Shown here one piece after another: positions 36,064 to 44,879 of a DNA stretch of 64,000 nt. A program made the position numbers and the translations under genes. The notes below the pieces were generated by a model. It saw only the letters and a program-made list of their open reading frames with translations, did no database searches and had not been told where the DNA came from. The first letter of the stretch is position 1; every line of letters starts with the position of its first letter. Source of the stretch: Caulobacter henricii (GTDB lineage Bacteria; Pseudomonadota; Alphaproteobacteria; Caulobacterales; Caulobacteraceae); the NCBI RefSeq assembly GCF_001414055.1, contig NZ_CP013002.1, forward strand, positions 3,224,001 to 3,288,000. Direction: 5' to 3'.

Positions 36064-36096
36064 AGCTTGGGTCCCCCGCATGAAGCGGGGGATGAC
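36064..36096 (-). repeat. Right inverted repeat of the GIY-YIG element
   Basis: Minus strand GTCAT, hairpin CCCCCGC-ttcat-GCGGGGG, ACCCAAGCT. Differs from the left arm at the loop and the last base only. Ends 8 bp from the rcdA stop. Confidence 0.85.
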
Positions 36097-36104
36097 GATC
36101 TGGA

Positions 36105-36614
36105 TTAACCGCCGAACGCCGCCGCCAGTCGATCGAACTGGGCCTGAACGGGTCGGGGGGCCTCTTCAGAAGCGACTTCAATATACATCCGCCGGTCCAG
36201 ATGCCGGACCCGCTCATAGAGACGCTCGGACCGCTGCAGCAGATTGACCAGGCCGTAGGGCAGTTCCTCGACCGCAGCCCCGATCGCCGCGACCTCTTCG
36301 GCCAGACGATAGCTTTCGGCACAGGCGGCTTCGGCGGCCATCTCGCCCTCCTTGACCGCCCGCTGCACCAGCAGCCAGGAGGCCACCTGCATCAGGCGCG
36401 TCGTCAGGCGCATGCTCTCGGTGGCATAGGCCAGGGCGGCGTTGCGCGAGAGGATCTTGCTGTCGTGGCGGCCGGCCCCATCAAGATAGGCGGCGGTTTC
36501 CTCGACCAGCATCATGCCTTCCTCGAAGGTGCGATCGAACAGTTCCGACTTCGCGAAGTCCTGGATGACCCCCGCGCGCCACGGTGTCGACGCAGATGCG
36601 TTCAGATCGGTCAT
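36105..36614 (-). CDS. rcdA: RcdA-type adaptor (DUF1465)
   Basis: RcdA is the adaptor that helps ClpXP degrade CtrA and other substrates at the swarmer-to-stalked transition. The 169-aa product is a three-helix bundle: SELFDRTFEEGMMLVEETAAY (~24-44), a second helix SMRLTTRLMQVASWLLVQRA (~68-87) and a third, EMAAEAACAESYRLAEEVAA. The flexible C-terminal tail needed for CtrA degradation would be PRPVQAQFDRLAAAFGG. The family is confined to alphaproteobacteria. A 188-bp intergenic region lies upstream; no clear CtrA box was seen in it. Confidence 0.85.
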   Translation of the reverse strand: MTDLNASASTPWRAGVIQDFAKSELFDRTFEEGMMLVEETAAYLDGAGRHDSKILSRNAALAYATESMRLTTRLMQVASWLLVQRAVKEGEMAAEAACAESYRLAEEVAAIGAAVEELPYGLVNLLQRSERLYERVRHLDRRMYIEVASEEAPRPVQAQFDRLAAAFGG

Positions 36615-36803
36615 AGGTACTCAATGCCCCTTCGAAAGGCCGCGAGAACGTCTCGCCCGGCGAAGGGACTGCAACCCCCATGCCAAACTCCAGCGTCCCG
36701 TTTCGCGACCCGCCCCCTTCGACCCTGACTTGGCCCACAAAACGCGCGGGCGAGATCCAAGGCGGCATCCCGCCTTTAGACATTGGTTAGGGTAAATGAA
36801 TTG

Positions 36804-37010
36804 CTAGTCGAGGCGACCAAACAGCGCATTGGCCGCGTCGCGCCCGGCCCGCTTCTTGTCCAGTTGGGCCTTGGTGCGGGTGATCTCGGCCTGCAGCGCC
36901 TCGATCCGCTCCTCGAGCTCGGCCACGCCATAGATCTCGAGGTCCTCGTGGATGGTCTCGCTGAGTGCGCCACGATTGAAAGCGCGTGGCTCGACGGGTT
37001 CCTCGAACAT
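36804..37010 (-). CDS. DUF1192 small coiled-coil protein
   Basis: 68-aa protein with the family order: short variable N terminus, then LEIYGVAELEERIEALQAEI (~28-47) and a coiled coil to KKRAGRDAANALF. ATG 37010 is preferred to the TTG at 37025 because GGGGAG lies 7 nt upstream. It is divergent from the quinone oxidoreductase gene, a common arrangement in this group. Function unknown. Confidence 0.8.
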   Translation of the reverse strand: MFEEPVEPRAFNRGALSETIHEDLEIYGVAELEERIEALQAEITRTKAQLDKKRAGRDAANALFGRLD

Positions 37011-37101
37011 CGACTGGCTCCCCAAGACTATGAACGTCCTTTTCGTTGGTCCATCTGACGCCTACCTAGGACGCAAGGCAAGCTAGAGAAACGGAAACAC
37101 C

Positions 37102-38076
37102 ATGTCCGACGCCATGACCGCGATTACCGTTGAAGGCGGCAAGGGGCCCGCCGAGGCGCTGGCTGCCGCGTCCCTGCCGCGCCCTGTGCCCGGACCCGGC
37201 GAGATCCTGATCAAGGTCGCGGCGGCGGGGATCAACCGGCCCGATCTGCTGCAGCGCATGGGCTATTATCCGCCCCCACCCGGAGCCCCGGCCACCCTGG
37301 GCCTGGAGGTCGCCGGTGAGGTCCTGGTGGCCGCCGGACGCTGGTCGGTAGGCGACAGGGTCTGCGCCCTGCTGGGCGGTGGCGGCTATGCGCAATATGC
37401 CGTGGTCGACGCCCGCCATGCCCTGCCCGTGCCCGACGGGTTCGACATGGTCCACGCCGCCGCCCTGCCCGAGACCGTTTTCACCGTCTACGCGAATGTG
37501 TTCGAGCATGGCACCCTGAAGGCCGGCGAGACCCTGCTGGTGCACGGCGGAACGTCCGGGATCGGCACAACCGCCATTGCCATGGCCAAGGCCGCCGGGG
37601 CCCGGGTGATCGCCACCGGACGCGGGGCCGACAAGAAGGCCAAGGCCCTTGAGCTGGGGGCCGACATCGCCGTCGACACCAGGACCGAGGACTTCGCCGA
37701 GATCGCCCGGGCGGCCGGCGGCGTCGATGTGGTGCTCGACATGGTTGGGGCCAGCTATTTCGAAAAGAACCTGAGCGCCCTGAATATCGGCGGCCGCATC
37801 GTCTATATCGCCGCCCTGGCCGGCCCGATGCTGGAAGTTCCGGTCCTGGCGATCATGCAGAAGCGCGCCACGATCACCGGCTCGACCCTGCGCCCCCGCT
37901 CGGCCGACGAGAAGGCCCGTCTGGCGGCCGAGATCGAACGCGTGGTCTGGCCCTGGATCGCGGCGGGCAAGCTGAAGCCAGTCGTCGACGCGACCTTCCC
38001 GCTGGAACAAGCGGGCAAGGCCCATGCCCATCTCGAGGCGGGCGAACATGTCGGCAAGGTCGTGCTGGTGGTGTGA
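37102..38076 (+). CDS. NAD(P)H quinone oxidoreductase, PIG3 type (MDR superfamily)
   Basis: Zinc-free medium-chain oxidoreductase of 324 aa, the quinone reductase type. The GroES-like domain covers ~1-125 (AAAGINRPDLLQRMGYYPPP). The nucleotide-binding domain follows with VHGGTSGIGTTAIAMAK (~150) as the AxxGxxG-type NADPH loop, then VIATGRGADKKAKALELGAD. C-terminal LEAGEHVGKVVLVV is characteristic. Stop is followed after 26 bp by the convergent TetR fusion gene. Confidence 0.88.
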   Translation: MSDAMTAITVEGGKGPAEALAAASLPRPVPGPGEILIKVAAAGINRPDLLQRMGYYPPPPGAPATLGLEVAGEVLVAAGRWSVGDRVCALLGGGGYAQYAVVDARHALPVPDGFDMVHAAALPETVFTVYANVFEHGTLKAGETLLVHGGTSGIGTTAIAMAKAAGARVIATGRGADKKAKALELGADIAVDTRTEDFAEIARAAGGVDVVLDMVGASYFEKNLSALNIGGRIVYIAALAGPMLEVPVLAIMQKRATITGSTLRPRSADEKARLAAEIERVVWPWIAAGKLKPVVDATFPLEQAGKAHAHLEAGEHVGKVVLVV

Positions 38077-38102
38077 ACCGCCATCGCCGGGCAAGGACGC
38101 GT

Positions 38103-39371
38103 TCAGCCCGCCCGCAGACCCACGACGAAGCGTTCATTGATCCGGCGGCTGAGCCGCTCGCGCGCCGTCCTCGGCTCGTCCTCTGCCGAACAGGCATACC
38201 AGAGGGCCGAAAGCAGCCGCGACAGGACGCCTGCCGTCAGGGCAAGCGAGGCCTGTGTCCCCGGCCGCAGGCGCCCCAGCGCCTCGCGGACCGTGCCACC
38301 ATAGGAAAACCGGATCACCGCCCCGGCAGTCGCCAGATCTGGTCGGTGGATCGTCGCCAGGAAGAGACTACGCCGACGCGTCAGTGGACTGGGCGGGCGA
38401 TCCTGACCGGCCTGGAGCTGAATGGCATCGATCAAGTGCTCGACCGAGGTGACATCATCGATCGCCGGCGGCGACTGGTCGTGGCTGCCGCCATCCGCCT
38501 CCTGCATCAGAAGCTGAACCTGCCCCCGGATCGCCCCGGCGAGCAGATCCTCGATCGAGCGGAAATGGTGGGTGACGGAACCGGTGGTCAGGCCTGCCCG
38601 TGCCGCGACCGCGCGATGGGTCAGTCCGCCCAGCCCCTTGTCCTCGACGACCTCCGCCGCCGCTTCCGCAATGCGCAGGGCCGCGGGCGGCAGTGTTCCA
38701 TGGGCCTTGGCACCCGCGATCCGCTCTGCCTGATCCAGGGCACCGCGCCCGAGTCGCGGGATCGCTCCCAGCCAGGTCTCCGCAAAATACTCGCACATTT
38801 CCCGCAGGGCCCCGCGCTCGAGCGCGGGGGACCATCGGGAAAGGTTGTGAAGGGCTTCGGATTCAAAAAAGACATGCAGGAGCCGCCCCTCCAGCGGATC
38901 GAGGCCGAACTGCTCCGCCACATCCAGCCAGAAGTCTCGCCAGAGGCGCGTCCAGTCCGCGGCAACGCCCGAGCCCAGGCTGGTGGCGAGACATTCCTGG
39001 TACAGGACCGCGAGCGACCGCTCGCCTGCCGTCCACTGAACAATGACATCCTCAAGCGCCAGGGCAGCAGCATCCGGCGTGGCGGGCAGGAAGGCGAGCT
39101 CGCCGATACGGCCCTTCAACCAGGACGCGGTATCGGCCAGGCCCCGCGTGAACGTTGCCGATAACAAGCGTTCCAGACTGCCGTGGTTATAGTTGATCGC
39201 GCTCGGGGCCATCCCTGCAGCAGCGGCGATGGACCGCGCCGAGGCTGCCGCAACGCCATGGTGGGCAATGACCTCGGCGGCCGCCAGTCGAAGACGCTCG
39301 CTGCGCCCGTCTCCATCTTGCCCGGACGTCGCGACGGGCGCCGGCAATGCCGTGTTTGAACCAATAACCAT
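38103..39371 (-). CDS. Tandem TetR/AcrR regulator (two HTH domains in one chain)
   Basis: One chain contains two TetR-type helix-turn-helix units. With numbering from ATG 39371 (422 aa) the first is RLRLAAAEVIAHHGVAAASA ... IAAAAGMAPSAINYNHGSLE near residues 25-65, and the second is ALRIAEAAAEVVEDKGLGGL ... VAARAGLTTGSVTHHFRSIE near 222-265. Each is followed by its own ligand-binding helical region, so the protein looks like a covalent dimer. ATG 39467 is an alternative start, but leaves only 60 bp to the divergent TonB gene. Likely controls that TonB receptor operon. Confidence 0.85.
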   Translation of the reverse strand: MVIGSNTALPAPVATSGQDGDGRSERLRLAAAEVIAHHGVAAASARSIAAAAGMAPSAINYNHGSLERLLSATFTRGLADTASWLKGRIGELAFLPATPDAAALALEDVIVQWTAGERSLAVLYQECLATSLGSGVAADWTRLWRDFWLDVAEQFGLDPLEGRLLHVFFESEALHNLSRWSPALERGALREMCEYFAETWLGAIPRLGRGALDQAERIAGAKAHGTLPPAALRIAEAAAEVVEDKGLGGLTHRAVAARAGLTTGSVTHHFRSIEDLLAGAIRGQVQLLMQEADGGSHDQSPPAIDDVTSVEHLIDAIQLQAGQDRPPSPLTRRRSLFLATIHRPDLATAGAVIRFSYGGTVREALGRLRPGTQASLALTAGVLSRLLSALWYACSAEDEPRTARERLSRRINERFVVGLRAG

Positions 39372-39527
39372 GGCACATTCTGTCAGGCCGGAAAGAAGGC
39401 GCAACCCCAAGGGGGTGTCGGCGACCATATTCGCCAAACCGTGACATAACATTCGTTCCAAGGTCATGAAGGACGCCTACCTCGCACCTCGGCCAACAGG
39501 CCACTTCAGATTCAGGTGGGGTGCAGA

Positions 39528-41807
39528 ATGGGACGGCAATTTCATGGGGTGGCGCTGCGCGCGAGCCTGCTGGCAGGCGCTGCGGCCCTGACGCTGAACG
39601 GTCAGGCCCTTGCAGCCGACGCACCGGCGCCTGCCGAGGGCGAGACCAGCCTCACCGAAATCCTGGTGACCGCCCAGAAGCGCAAAACCAACCTGCAGGA
39701 CACGCCGATCGCCATTTCGGCCCTGGACGGCGAGGCCCTGAAAGCCCGCCACGTCCAGTCGATCGACGACCTCGGCGACGGCTCGATTCCTTCGCTGCGG
39801 GTCGCCCCCTTCTTCGCCCGCAAGTCCGCCCTGACCATCGGCATGCGCGGCATCGGGGCTCTGGGCGACGCGAACCAGCCGGCTCGCGACCAGGCGGTCG
39901 GCGTCTATGTCAACGGCGTCTATCTGGGCCGCGCCCAGGGCCTGGGCTCAGGCCTTTACGACGTCGAGCGCATCGAGGTTCTGAAGGGGCCGCAGGGCAC
40001 GCTGTTCGGCCGCAATACCGAAGGCGGTGCCATCAGCATCATCACCAAGGCCCCGACCGGCGAGTTCGGCCTCAACACCACGGTCGGCTATGGCAACTAT
40101 GCCTCGCACAAGATGGAAACCCATCTCGACCTGCCGAGCTTCAAGGGCGTCAGTGTCAAGATCGACGCCCTGCTCAGCAAGCGCGACGGCACGATCACCA
40201 ACCCCACCACCTCCGGCCAGCCGGACTTCAACTCCTATGACAAGCGCGGCCTGCAGATCCAGGCCCTGTGGCGAGCGACCGAAAACGTCAGCGCCGACTA
40301 TGCCTTCGACGTCTCCTATGACGGCTCGACGCCCTACAATGTTCAGCTGCTGAAGAAGGGCATCCTGACCCTGGCTCCGCTGGCTCCGGCCCAGCCCGAT
40401 CGCGCCGACCGCGCCAATGTCGGCGTCCCCCTGCGGATCAGCGAAGGCTTTACGCGGGGCCATCGCCTGAACCTCAGCTGGAAGCTTTCGGACGACATGG
40501 AACTGAAGTCGATCAGCTCCTATCGGCAACTCAAGCAGGGCCAGTATGACAACGGCGCGGCCGCACTCTCGGCCTTCGCGCCCAATGCGCCGTTCGCCCG
40601 CTACAGCCTGGCCCAGGTTCACCAGGATCAGTTCAGCCAGGAACTGCAACTGATCGGCAAGACCGAACGCCTCGAATATGTCGTCGGAGCCTTCTTTTAC
40701 CGCGAGAACGTCGACGACAACGCCCAGACCCCCAACACCCTGCAGTGGAATGCCACGGGCACGGCCTATTCGACCCTGTCCCTGGACCTTCGGGCCGTGC
40801 CGTTTGACCGGGTCAGCCAGGTCACCACGACCAGTCAGGGCGTCTTCGGCCAGGGCGTTTGGACGCCGCCGGTCCTCGACGACAAGCTCCACCTGACGCT
40901 GGGCGCGCGCCTGACCAAGGACGAAAAGACCGGCTCCCTCGACATCGTCAACGGTGCCCTGCCCCGTTATGTCAACGCCAGCAAGGCGACCATCGTCGGC
41001 ATCATTCCGCTCAACGAATCCTGGAGCCACATCGACCCGCTGGTCACTCTCGCCTACGACGTCACTTCGGACATCAATGTCTATGGCCGCTGGAGCACCG
41101 GCTACAAGGCGGGCGGGGCCAATTCCCGCTCCCTGACCTATCGCGCCTTCGACCCTGAAAAGGTTTCGATGTTCGAGATCGGGGCCAAGAGCGAGTTCTG
41201 GGACCGCCGCGCGCGTTTCAATGTCGCGGCCTATTCCGGCGACATCAAGGACGCCCAGGTCGACTTCAACGTCCTGATCCTCAACAACAACCGCGGCACG
41301 TTGGAAACCACCAATGCGGCCACGGGCAAAACCAAGGGCTTCGAGGCCGATTTCGCCCTGGTACCTTTTGAGGGCCTGACCCTGACGGGCAGCTATGCCT
41401 ATACCAAGGTCACGCTGTCGAAGGCCTTCAACCCCTTCACCAATACCCAGGCGACGATCTATCCGCTCTACACGCCTGAGAACGCCGCAAGCCTGGCCGC
41501 CGACTATGTGCGCCCCGCCTTTGGCGCAACCTTGCGGGTCCACCTCGACGCCAACTATGCCGAGGGCCAGTACACCAATACGGTTGATCCGACGCTCAGC
41601 GACGAGTCCCTGATCGTCAATGGCCGCGTGGCCCTGACCGACATCCAGGTCAGCGAGGGCGGTCCTGCCCTGCAGCTGTCCCTGTGGTCGCGAAACCTGC
41701 TGGATGAGGCCCACGTCTTCTACCGCAACACCAGCGCGGTTCTGGGCGTGTACGGCATCTACAACGAGCCGCGTACCTTCGGCGTCGAAGCCAACATCAA
41801 GTTCTAG
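39528..41807 (+). CDS. TonB-dependent receptor
   Basis: 759-aa outer-membrane receptor. Signal peptide to ~30 (LLAGAAALTLNGQALA), TonB-box-like LTEILVTAQKR (~45), plug domain with RDQAVGVYVNGVYLGR and VLKGPQGTLFGRNTEGGAIS (~150), then a 22-strand barrel ending in FGVEANIKF with terminal Phe. ATG 39528 is chosen over a GTG at 39516 because GGTGGGG precedes it. Together with the Tat phosphatase directly after it and the divergent TetR fusion it forms an uptake-type cluster; the ligand may be a phosphorylated compound (inference). Confidence 0.9.
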   Translation: MGRQFHGVALRASLLAGAAALTLNGQALAADAPAPAEGETSLTEILVTAQKRKTNLQDTPIAISALDGEALKARHVQSIDDLGDGSIPSLRVAPFFARKSALTIGMRGIGALGDANQPARDQAVGVYVNGVYLGRAQGLGSGLYDVERIEVLKGPQGTLFGRNTEGGAISIITKAPTGEFGLNTTVGYGNYASHKMETHLDLPSFKGVSVKIDALLSKRDGTITNPTTSGQPDFNSYDKRGLQIQALWRATENVSADYAFDVSYDGSTPYNVQLLKKGILTLAPLAPAQPDRADRANVGVPLRISEGFTRGHRLNLSWKLSDDMELKSISSYRQLKQGQYDNGAAALSAFAPNAPFARYSLAQVHQDQFSQELQLIGKTERLEYVVGAFFYRENVDDNAQTPNTLQWNATGTAYSTLSLDLRAVPFDRVSQVTTTSQGVFGQGVWTPPVLDDKLHLTLGARLTKDEKTGSLDIVNGALPRYVNASKATIVGIIPLNESWSHIDPLVTLAYDVTSDINVYGRWSTGYKAGGANSRSLTYRAFDPEKVSMFEIGAKSEFWDRRARFNVAAYSGDIKDAQVDFNVLILNNNRGTLETTNAATGKTKGFEADFALVPFEGLTLTGSYAYTKVTLSKAFNPFTNTQATIYPLYTPENAASLAADYVRPAFGATLRVHLDANYAEGQYTNTVDPTLSDESLIVNGRVALTDIQVSEGGPALQLSLWSRNLLDEAHVFYRNTSAVLGVYGIYNEPRTFGVEANIKF

Positions 41808-41869
41808 ACCTGTAGCAAAGCCGACACCGGGCGAGCCAGGCTCGCCCGGTCGTTCCCGGAGCACTCAAG

Positions 41870-42967
41870 ATGAACCGTCGAGACTTCCTGCTGGCGGCTC
41901 TCGCCAACGGCACCCTGGCTGCCGCGCCGGCAGCCTTTGCAGCAACACCGCTCGAGGGCGCGGCGACCCGTAAACAGACCGGATCCCTGCAGCTGGACTG
42001 GAGCGCAAAATCCGACCGGACCTCGATCTATCTCTCCACGGATCCTGACGCCCCGCGATCAGCCATGCGTCTGATCAAGGCCAACATCACCGGCGGCACC
42101 CTTGACCTGCCCACACCCACGACACCCCGGCCCTATTTTCTTCTGACGACGCGCAGCGGCGGTCAGACCCGGGTCGCCGAGCGGCTCCTGCCGCTGGCAG
42201 GGGGGCGCAACTTCCGTGATCTCGGCGGCTATCGCACGACAGACGGCCGTCAGGTCCGCTGGGGCAGGATCTATCGCTCGGGCGTGATGAGCAGCCTGAC
42301 CCATGCCGACATGGACTACCTCTCGAAACTGGGAGTTTCGGTCATCTGCGACCTGCGCAGTCCGCAGGAACGCTCCGGCGAGCCGACGCCCTTCCAGACG
42401 GCAGCCGGCCCGAAGGTCATTGCCTTTGACTACGACATGGCCTCTTCGATGGGCGGGCTGGCCCGCGCCACGACCAAGGCCGAGGCGGTCAAGGTCTTCG
42501 CGGACGCCTATGTCCAGTTCATCGACCTGCTGACGCCGCACTATACCGATCTCTTCGCACGGCTGGCGGCAGGCGAGGCCCCTCTGGCCATGAACTGCAG
42601 CGCCGGAAAGGATCGCACCGGCATGGGCGCGGCCCTGGTGCTTTCGGTTCTGGGGGTCCCGCGCGAGACGATCATTGCCGATTACGCCCTGACCCAGACC
42701 TATACCCCGCCGGCCTATTACAAGAAGCAGATGGCCCAGGGCCCGAAGGGTAGCGGATCAGGTGGCCTGACGTCCGAGCAGGCCCAGGCCTTCGCCCGCA
42801 TGCCGGCAGAAGTCCTGGACGTGATCCTGGGCTCGGATCCCGCCGTCATGCGTGAGGCCCTGGCCACCGTCGACCGGGACCATGGCGGGCCCCTAGCGCT
42901 CGCCAAGGCGCGCCTTGGCCTGACGGACTCCCGAATCTCCCAGCTCCGCAAGACCTATCTGGTCTGA
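41870..42967 (+). CDS. Tat-exported tyrosine-phosphatase-like phosphatase
   Basis: 365-aa periplasmic phosphatase of the Y_phosphatase3 (LipA-like) type. Tat signal MNRRDFLLAALANG; family start GRNFRDLGGYRTTDGR (~residue 112); general acid region VICDLRSPQERSGEP (~159); catalytic P-loop NCSAGKDRTGMG with Cys243 and Arg249. C-terminal helices ALTQTYTPPAYY onward are usual. It begins 62 bp after the TonB receptor gene and probably shares its promoter, so it may strip phosphate from the receptor's substrate or an imported compound. Confidence 0.85.
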   Translation: MNRRDFLLAALANGTLAAAPAAFAATPLEGAATRKQTGSLQLDWSAKSDRTSIYLSTDPDAPRSAMRLIKANITGGTLDLPTPTTPRPYFLLTTRSGGQTRVAERLLPLAGGRNFRDLGGYRTTDGRQVRWGRIYRSGVMSSLTHADMDYLSKLGVSVICDLRSPQERSGEPTPFQTAAGPKVIAFDYDMASSMGGLARATTKAEAVKVFADAYVQFIDLLTPHYTDLFARLAAGEAPLAMNCSAGKDRTGMGAALVLSVLGVPRETIIADYALTQTYTPPAYYKKQMAQGPKGSGSGGLTSEQAQAFARMPAEVLDVILGSDPAVMREALATVDRDHGGPLALAKARLGLTDSRISQLRKTYLV

Positions 42968-43105
42968 TACCGGCCCGGGACATCCAGCGAACCTGACAGA
43001 TCCCCTCCGCCCTTCTCGCAAGGCGGCTGCAAGTTCGCTGGACTCTTCGGGTATCCCCCGTTCCCTTTCCGCCAGAACCGGATTATAGCGTTCAGCAACA
43101 TCCCG

Positions 43106-43127
43106 CCCGGCCGAAAGGCCGGGCGCC
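43106..43127 (+). other. Stem-loop in the trcR leader
   Basis: GCCCGGCC-gaaa-GGCCGGGC is a perfect 8-bp stem with a GAAA tetraloop 20 nt before the trcR start and just before its Shine-Dalgarno (TGGAGGA). Confidence 0.5.
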
Positions 43128-43146
43128 GTCATTTCTGGAGGACCGC

Positions 43147-43869
43147 ATGTCCGACATCCTGATGCCCAAGGCGACGGCCGTCTGGCTCGTGGACAACACG
43201 TCGCTGAGCTTTGAACAGATTGCCGACTTCTGTAATCTGCACCCGCTGGAAGTGCGCGGCATCGCCGATGGCGAAGTGGCCCGCGACATCCGCGGCGCCG
43301 ATCCGATCGGCAATGGCCAGCTGACCCGCGAAGAGCTGGACCGCGCCCAGGCCAATGACGCCTATCGCATGAAGGCCCAGGTCAGCCGCCATGCCGAGCT
43401 GCTGAAGCCGCAGAAGAAGGCCCCGCGCTACACCCCCGTGTCGCGCCGTCAGGATCGCCCCGACGCCATCGCCTGGTTCCTGCGCCATCACCCGGAAGTG
43501 ACCGACGCCCAGATCTCCAAGCTGCTGGGGACCACCAAGTCGACCATCGAGCAGGTTCGCGCCCGCACGCACTGGAACGCCGCCAACATCAAGCCGGTCG
43601 ATCCCGTGACCCTGGGCCTCGTCGGCCAGCTGGAACTGGACGCCCTGGTCAAGAAGGCCGCCGAGAAGAAGGCCAAGGATGACCTGAAGAAGGGCATCCT
43701 GCCGGAAGATCCGACCCTGCGCCCCGCCTCCGAGACCGGCGTCGTCGAGACGCACGAAGAGGACGAAGAGGCCGATTACCGCAAGTCGCGCGCCGAGCCC
43801 AAGGCCGAGGACGTGTTCGGGACCTCGACCTATGTGGCCGACGACGAAGACGACGAAGACGAAGACTGA
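43147..43869 (+). CDS. trcR: TrcR, RNA-polymerase-associated cell-cycle factor (DUF1013)
   Basis: TrcR is a conserved alphaproteobacterial factor that binds RNA polymerase and promotes transcription of cell-cycle genes in Caulobacter. The 240-aa product starts ILMPKATAVWLVDNTSLSFE; HTH-like segments are QIADFCNLHPLEVRGIADGE (~20-39) and ISKLLGTTKSTIEQVRARTH (~119-138). C-terminal ~60 residues are very acidic (EEDEEADY and DDEDDEDED). TGGAGG precedes the ATG. A textbook terminator follows. Confidence 0.88.
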   Translation: MSDILMPKATAVWLVDNTSLSFEQIADFCNLHPLEVRGIADGEVARDIRGADPIGNGQLTREELDRAQANDAYRMKAQVSRHAELLKPQKKAPRYTPVSRRQDRPDAIAWFLRHHPEVTDAQISKLLGTTKSTIEQVRARTHWNAANIKPVDPVTLGLVGQLELDALVKKAAEKKAKDDLKKGILPEDPTLRPASETGVVETHEEDEEADYRKSRAEPKAEDVFGTSTYVADDEDDEDED

Positions 43870-43889
43870 GACGGTCTCACGACCGCATG

Positions 43890-43928
43890 AAAAAAGGCCC
43901 ATTCCGGTCATCCGGAATGGGCCTTTTC
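43890..43928 (+). terminator. Terminator after trcR
   Basis: AAAAAAGGCCCATTCCGG and its complement CCGGAATGGGCCTTTT around TCAT form a 16-bp stem, followed by further T residues; A/T tracts on both sides allow use in both directions. Confidence 0.9.
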
Positions 43929-43941
43929 TAATCGGTGAGCC

Positions 43942-44115
43942 TCAATGGAGCTGGGATCTAAGTCCCTCTATCTGCTCCTTCAGCTTGAGCTTTTGTCGCT
44001 TGAGCTCCCTAAGTCGGGTGGCATCGCTGGCGGGACGCTTGGTCTCTTCCTGAATCGAGCGATCAAGGTTCTCGTGACGGGACCCAAGTTCGCGGATACG
44101 GGATTCGATCGCCAT
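43942..44115 (-). CDS. YdcH/DUF465 small coiled-coil protein
   Basis: 57-aa helical hairpin of the DUF465 (YdcH) family: MAIESRIRELGSRHENLDRS then the family motif LRELKRQKLKLKEQIEGLR. AAGGAG lies at proper distance from ATG 44115. It shares the bidirectional trcR terminator. A second family member lies at 45396. Cellular role unknown. Confidence 0.85.
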   Translation of the reverse strand: MAIESRIRELGSRHENLDRSIQEETKRPASDATRLRELKRQKLKLKEQIEGLRSQLH

Positions 44116-44245
44116 GGCTGACGGCTCCTTGCTGTTGACGCCGATGAGTGAACACCCGCTGCGTCCGGCTGTCAGATCACATATGGTTGCACGTGGCCCC
44201 GCTTGACGTGACCGATCTTCATCCCGTGCCGGACGAACATTAACC

Positions 44246-44875
44246 ATGCCAGACCCTGCAAGCCGCTCTGAGCGCCCCCGGGACCCCCGGAGACTGATCA
44301 TCGGAATCTCCGGCGCATCCGGTGTCGTCTATGGCCTCAGGGCCCTGGACGCCTGCCGCGACCTGGGGGTGGAAAGCCATCTGGTGATGTCCAAATCGGC
44401 TGCCCTGACCCTGGCCCAGGAGACCGGACTGACGGTCAGCGACGTCCAGGCCAAGGCCGATGTGGTCCACCGCCCGGCCGATGTCGGGGCCGCCATCGCC
44501 TCAGGCTCGTTCCGCACCCTGGGCATGGTCATCGCCCCCTGTTCGGTGCGCACGATGAGCGAAATCGCCAGTGGCGTAACGTCTTCGCTGCTGACGAGGG
44601 CTGCCGACGTGGTCCTGAAAGAGCGCAGGACCCTGGCCCTGATGGTGCGCGAAACCCCCCTGCATCTGGGCCATCTGCGCACCCTGACCAAGCTCGCGGA
44701 GATGGGGGCCGTGATCGCCCCGCCCCTGCCGGCCTTCTATGCCAAGCCGGCCTCGATCGCCGAGATGGTCGACCAGTCCGTGGGCCGGATGCTCGACCTG
44801 TTCGACCTCGACTGGAAGCCCGTCAAGCGCTGGGGTGAGGACATCGCCCCGATCACCGGCAAGGGAGAAGGTTAA
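44246..44875 (+). CDS. ubiX: Flavin prenyltransferase UbiX
   Basis: Makes the prenylated FMN cofactor needed by the UbiD decarboxylase in ubiquinone synthesis. The 209-aa flavoprotein has IIGISGASGVVYGLRALDA (~17-35, FMN phosphate loop), VIAPCSVRTMSEIASGVTSS (~96-115), the KERRTLALMVRETPL stretch (~129-143) and MGAVIAPPLPAFYAKPASI near 155. ubiD is not in the window. The next gene begins 4 bp after its stop. Confidence 0.93.
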   Translation: MPDPASRSERPRDPRRLIIGISGASGVVYGLRALDACRDLGVESHLVMSKSAALTLAQETGLTVSDVQAKADVVHRPADVGAAIASGSFRTLGMVIAPCSVRTMSEIASGVTSSLLTRAADVVLKERRTLALMVRETPLHLGHLRTLTKLAEMGAVIAPPLPAFYAKPASIAEMVDQSVGRMLDLFDLDWKPVKRWGEDIAPITGKGEG

Positions 44876-44879
44876 GATC

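Larger units (their letters stand above)
35634..36096 (+). mobile_element. Candidate compact element: GIY-YIG nuclease gene between 33-bp inverted repeats
   Basis: Arms at 35634-35666 and 36064-36096 are reverse complements at 31 of 33 positions. Between them lie a third, more diverged copy (35681-35713, pointing like the right arm) and one GIY-YIG gene with a frameshift. The block lies between rpmE and rcdA (convergent genes) and ends 8 bp from the rcdA stop codon. Layout copies that of the DUF559 element at 4903-5418 with an unrelated nuclease. No target-site duplication was seen; mobility is inference. Confidence 0.6.
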
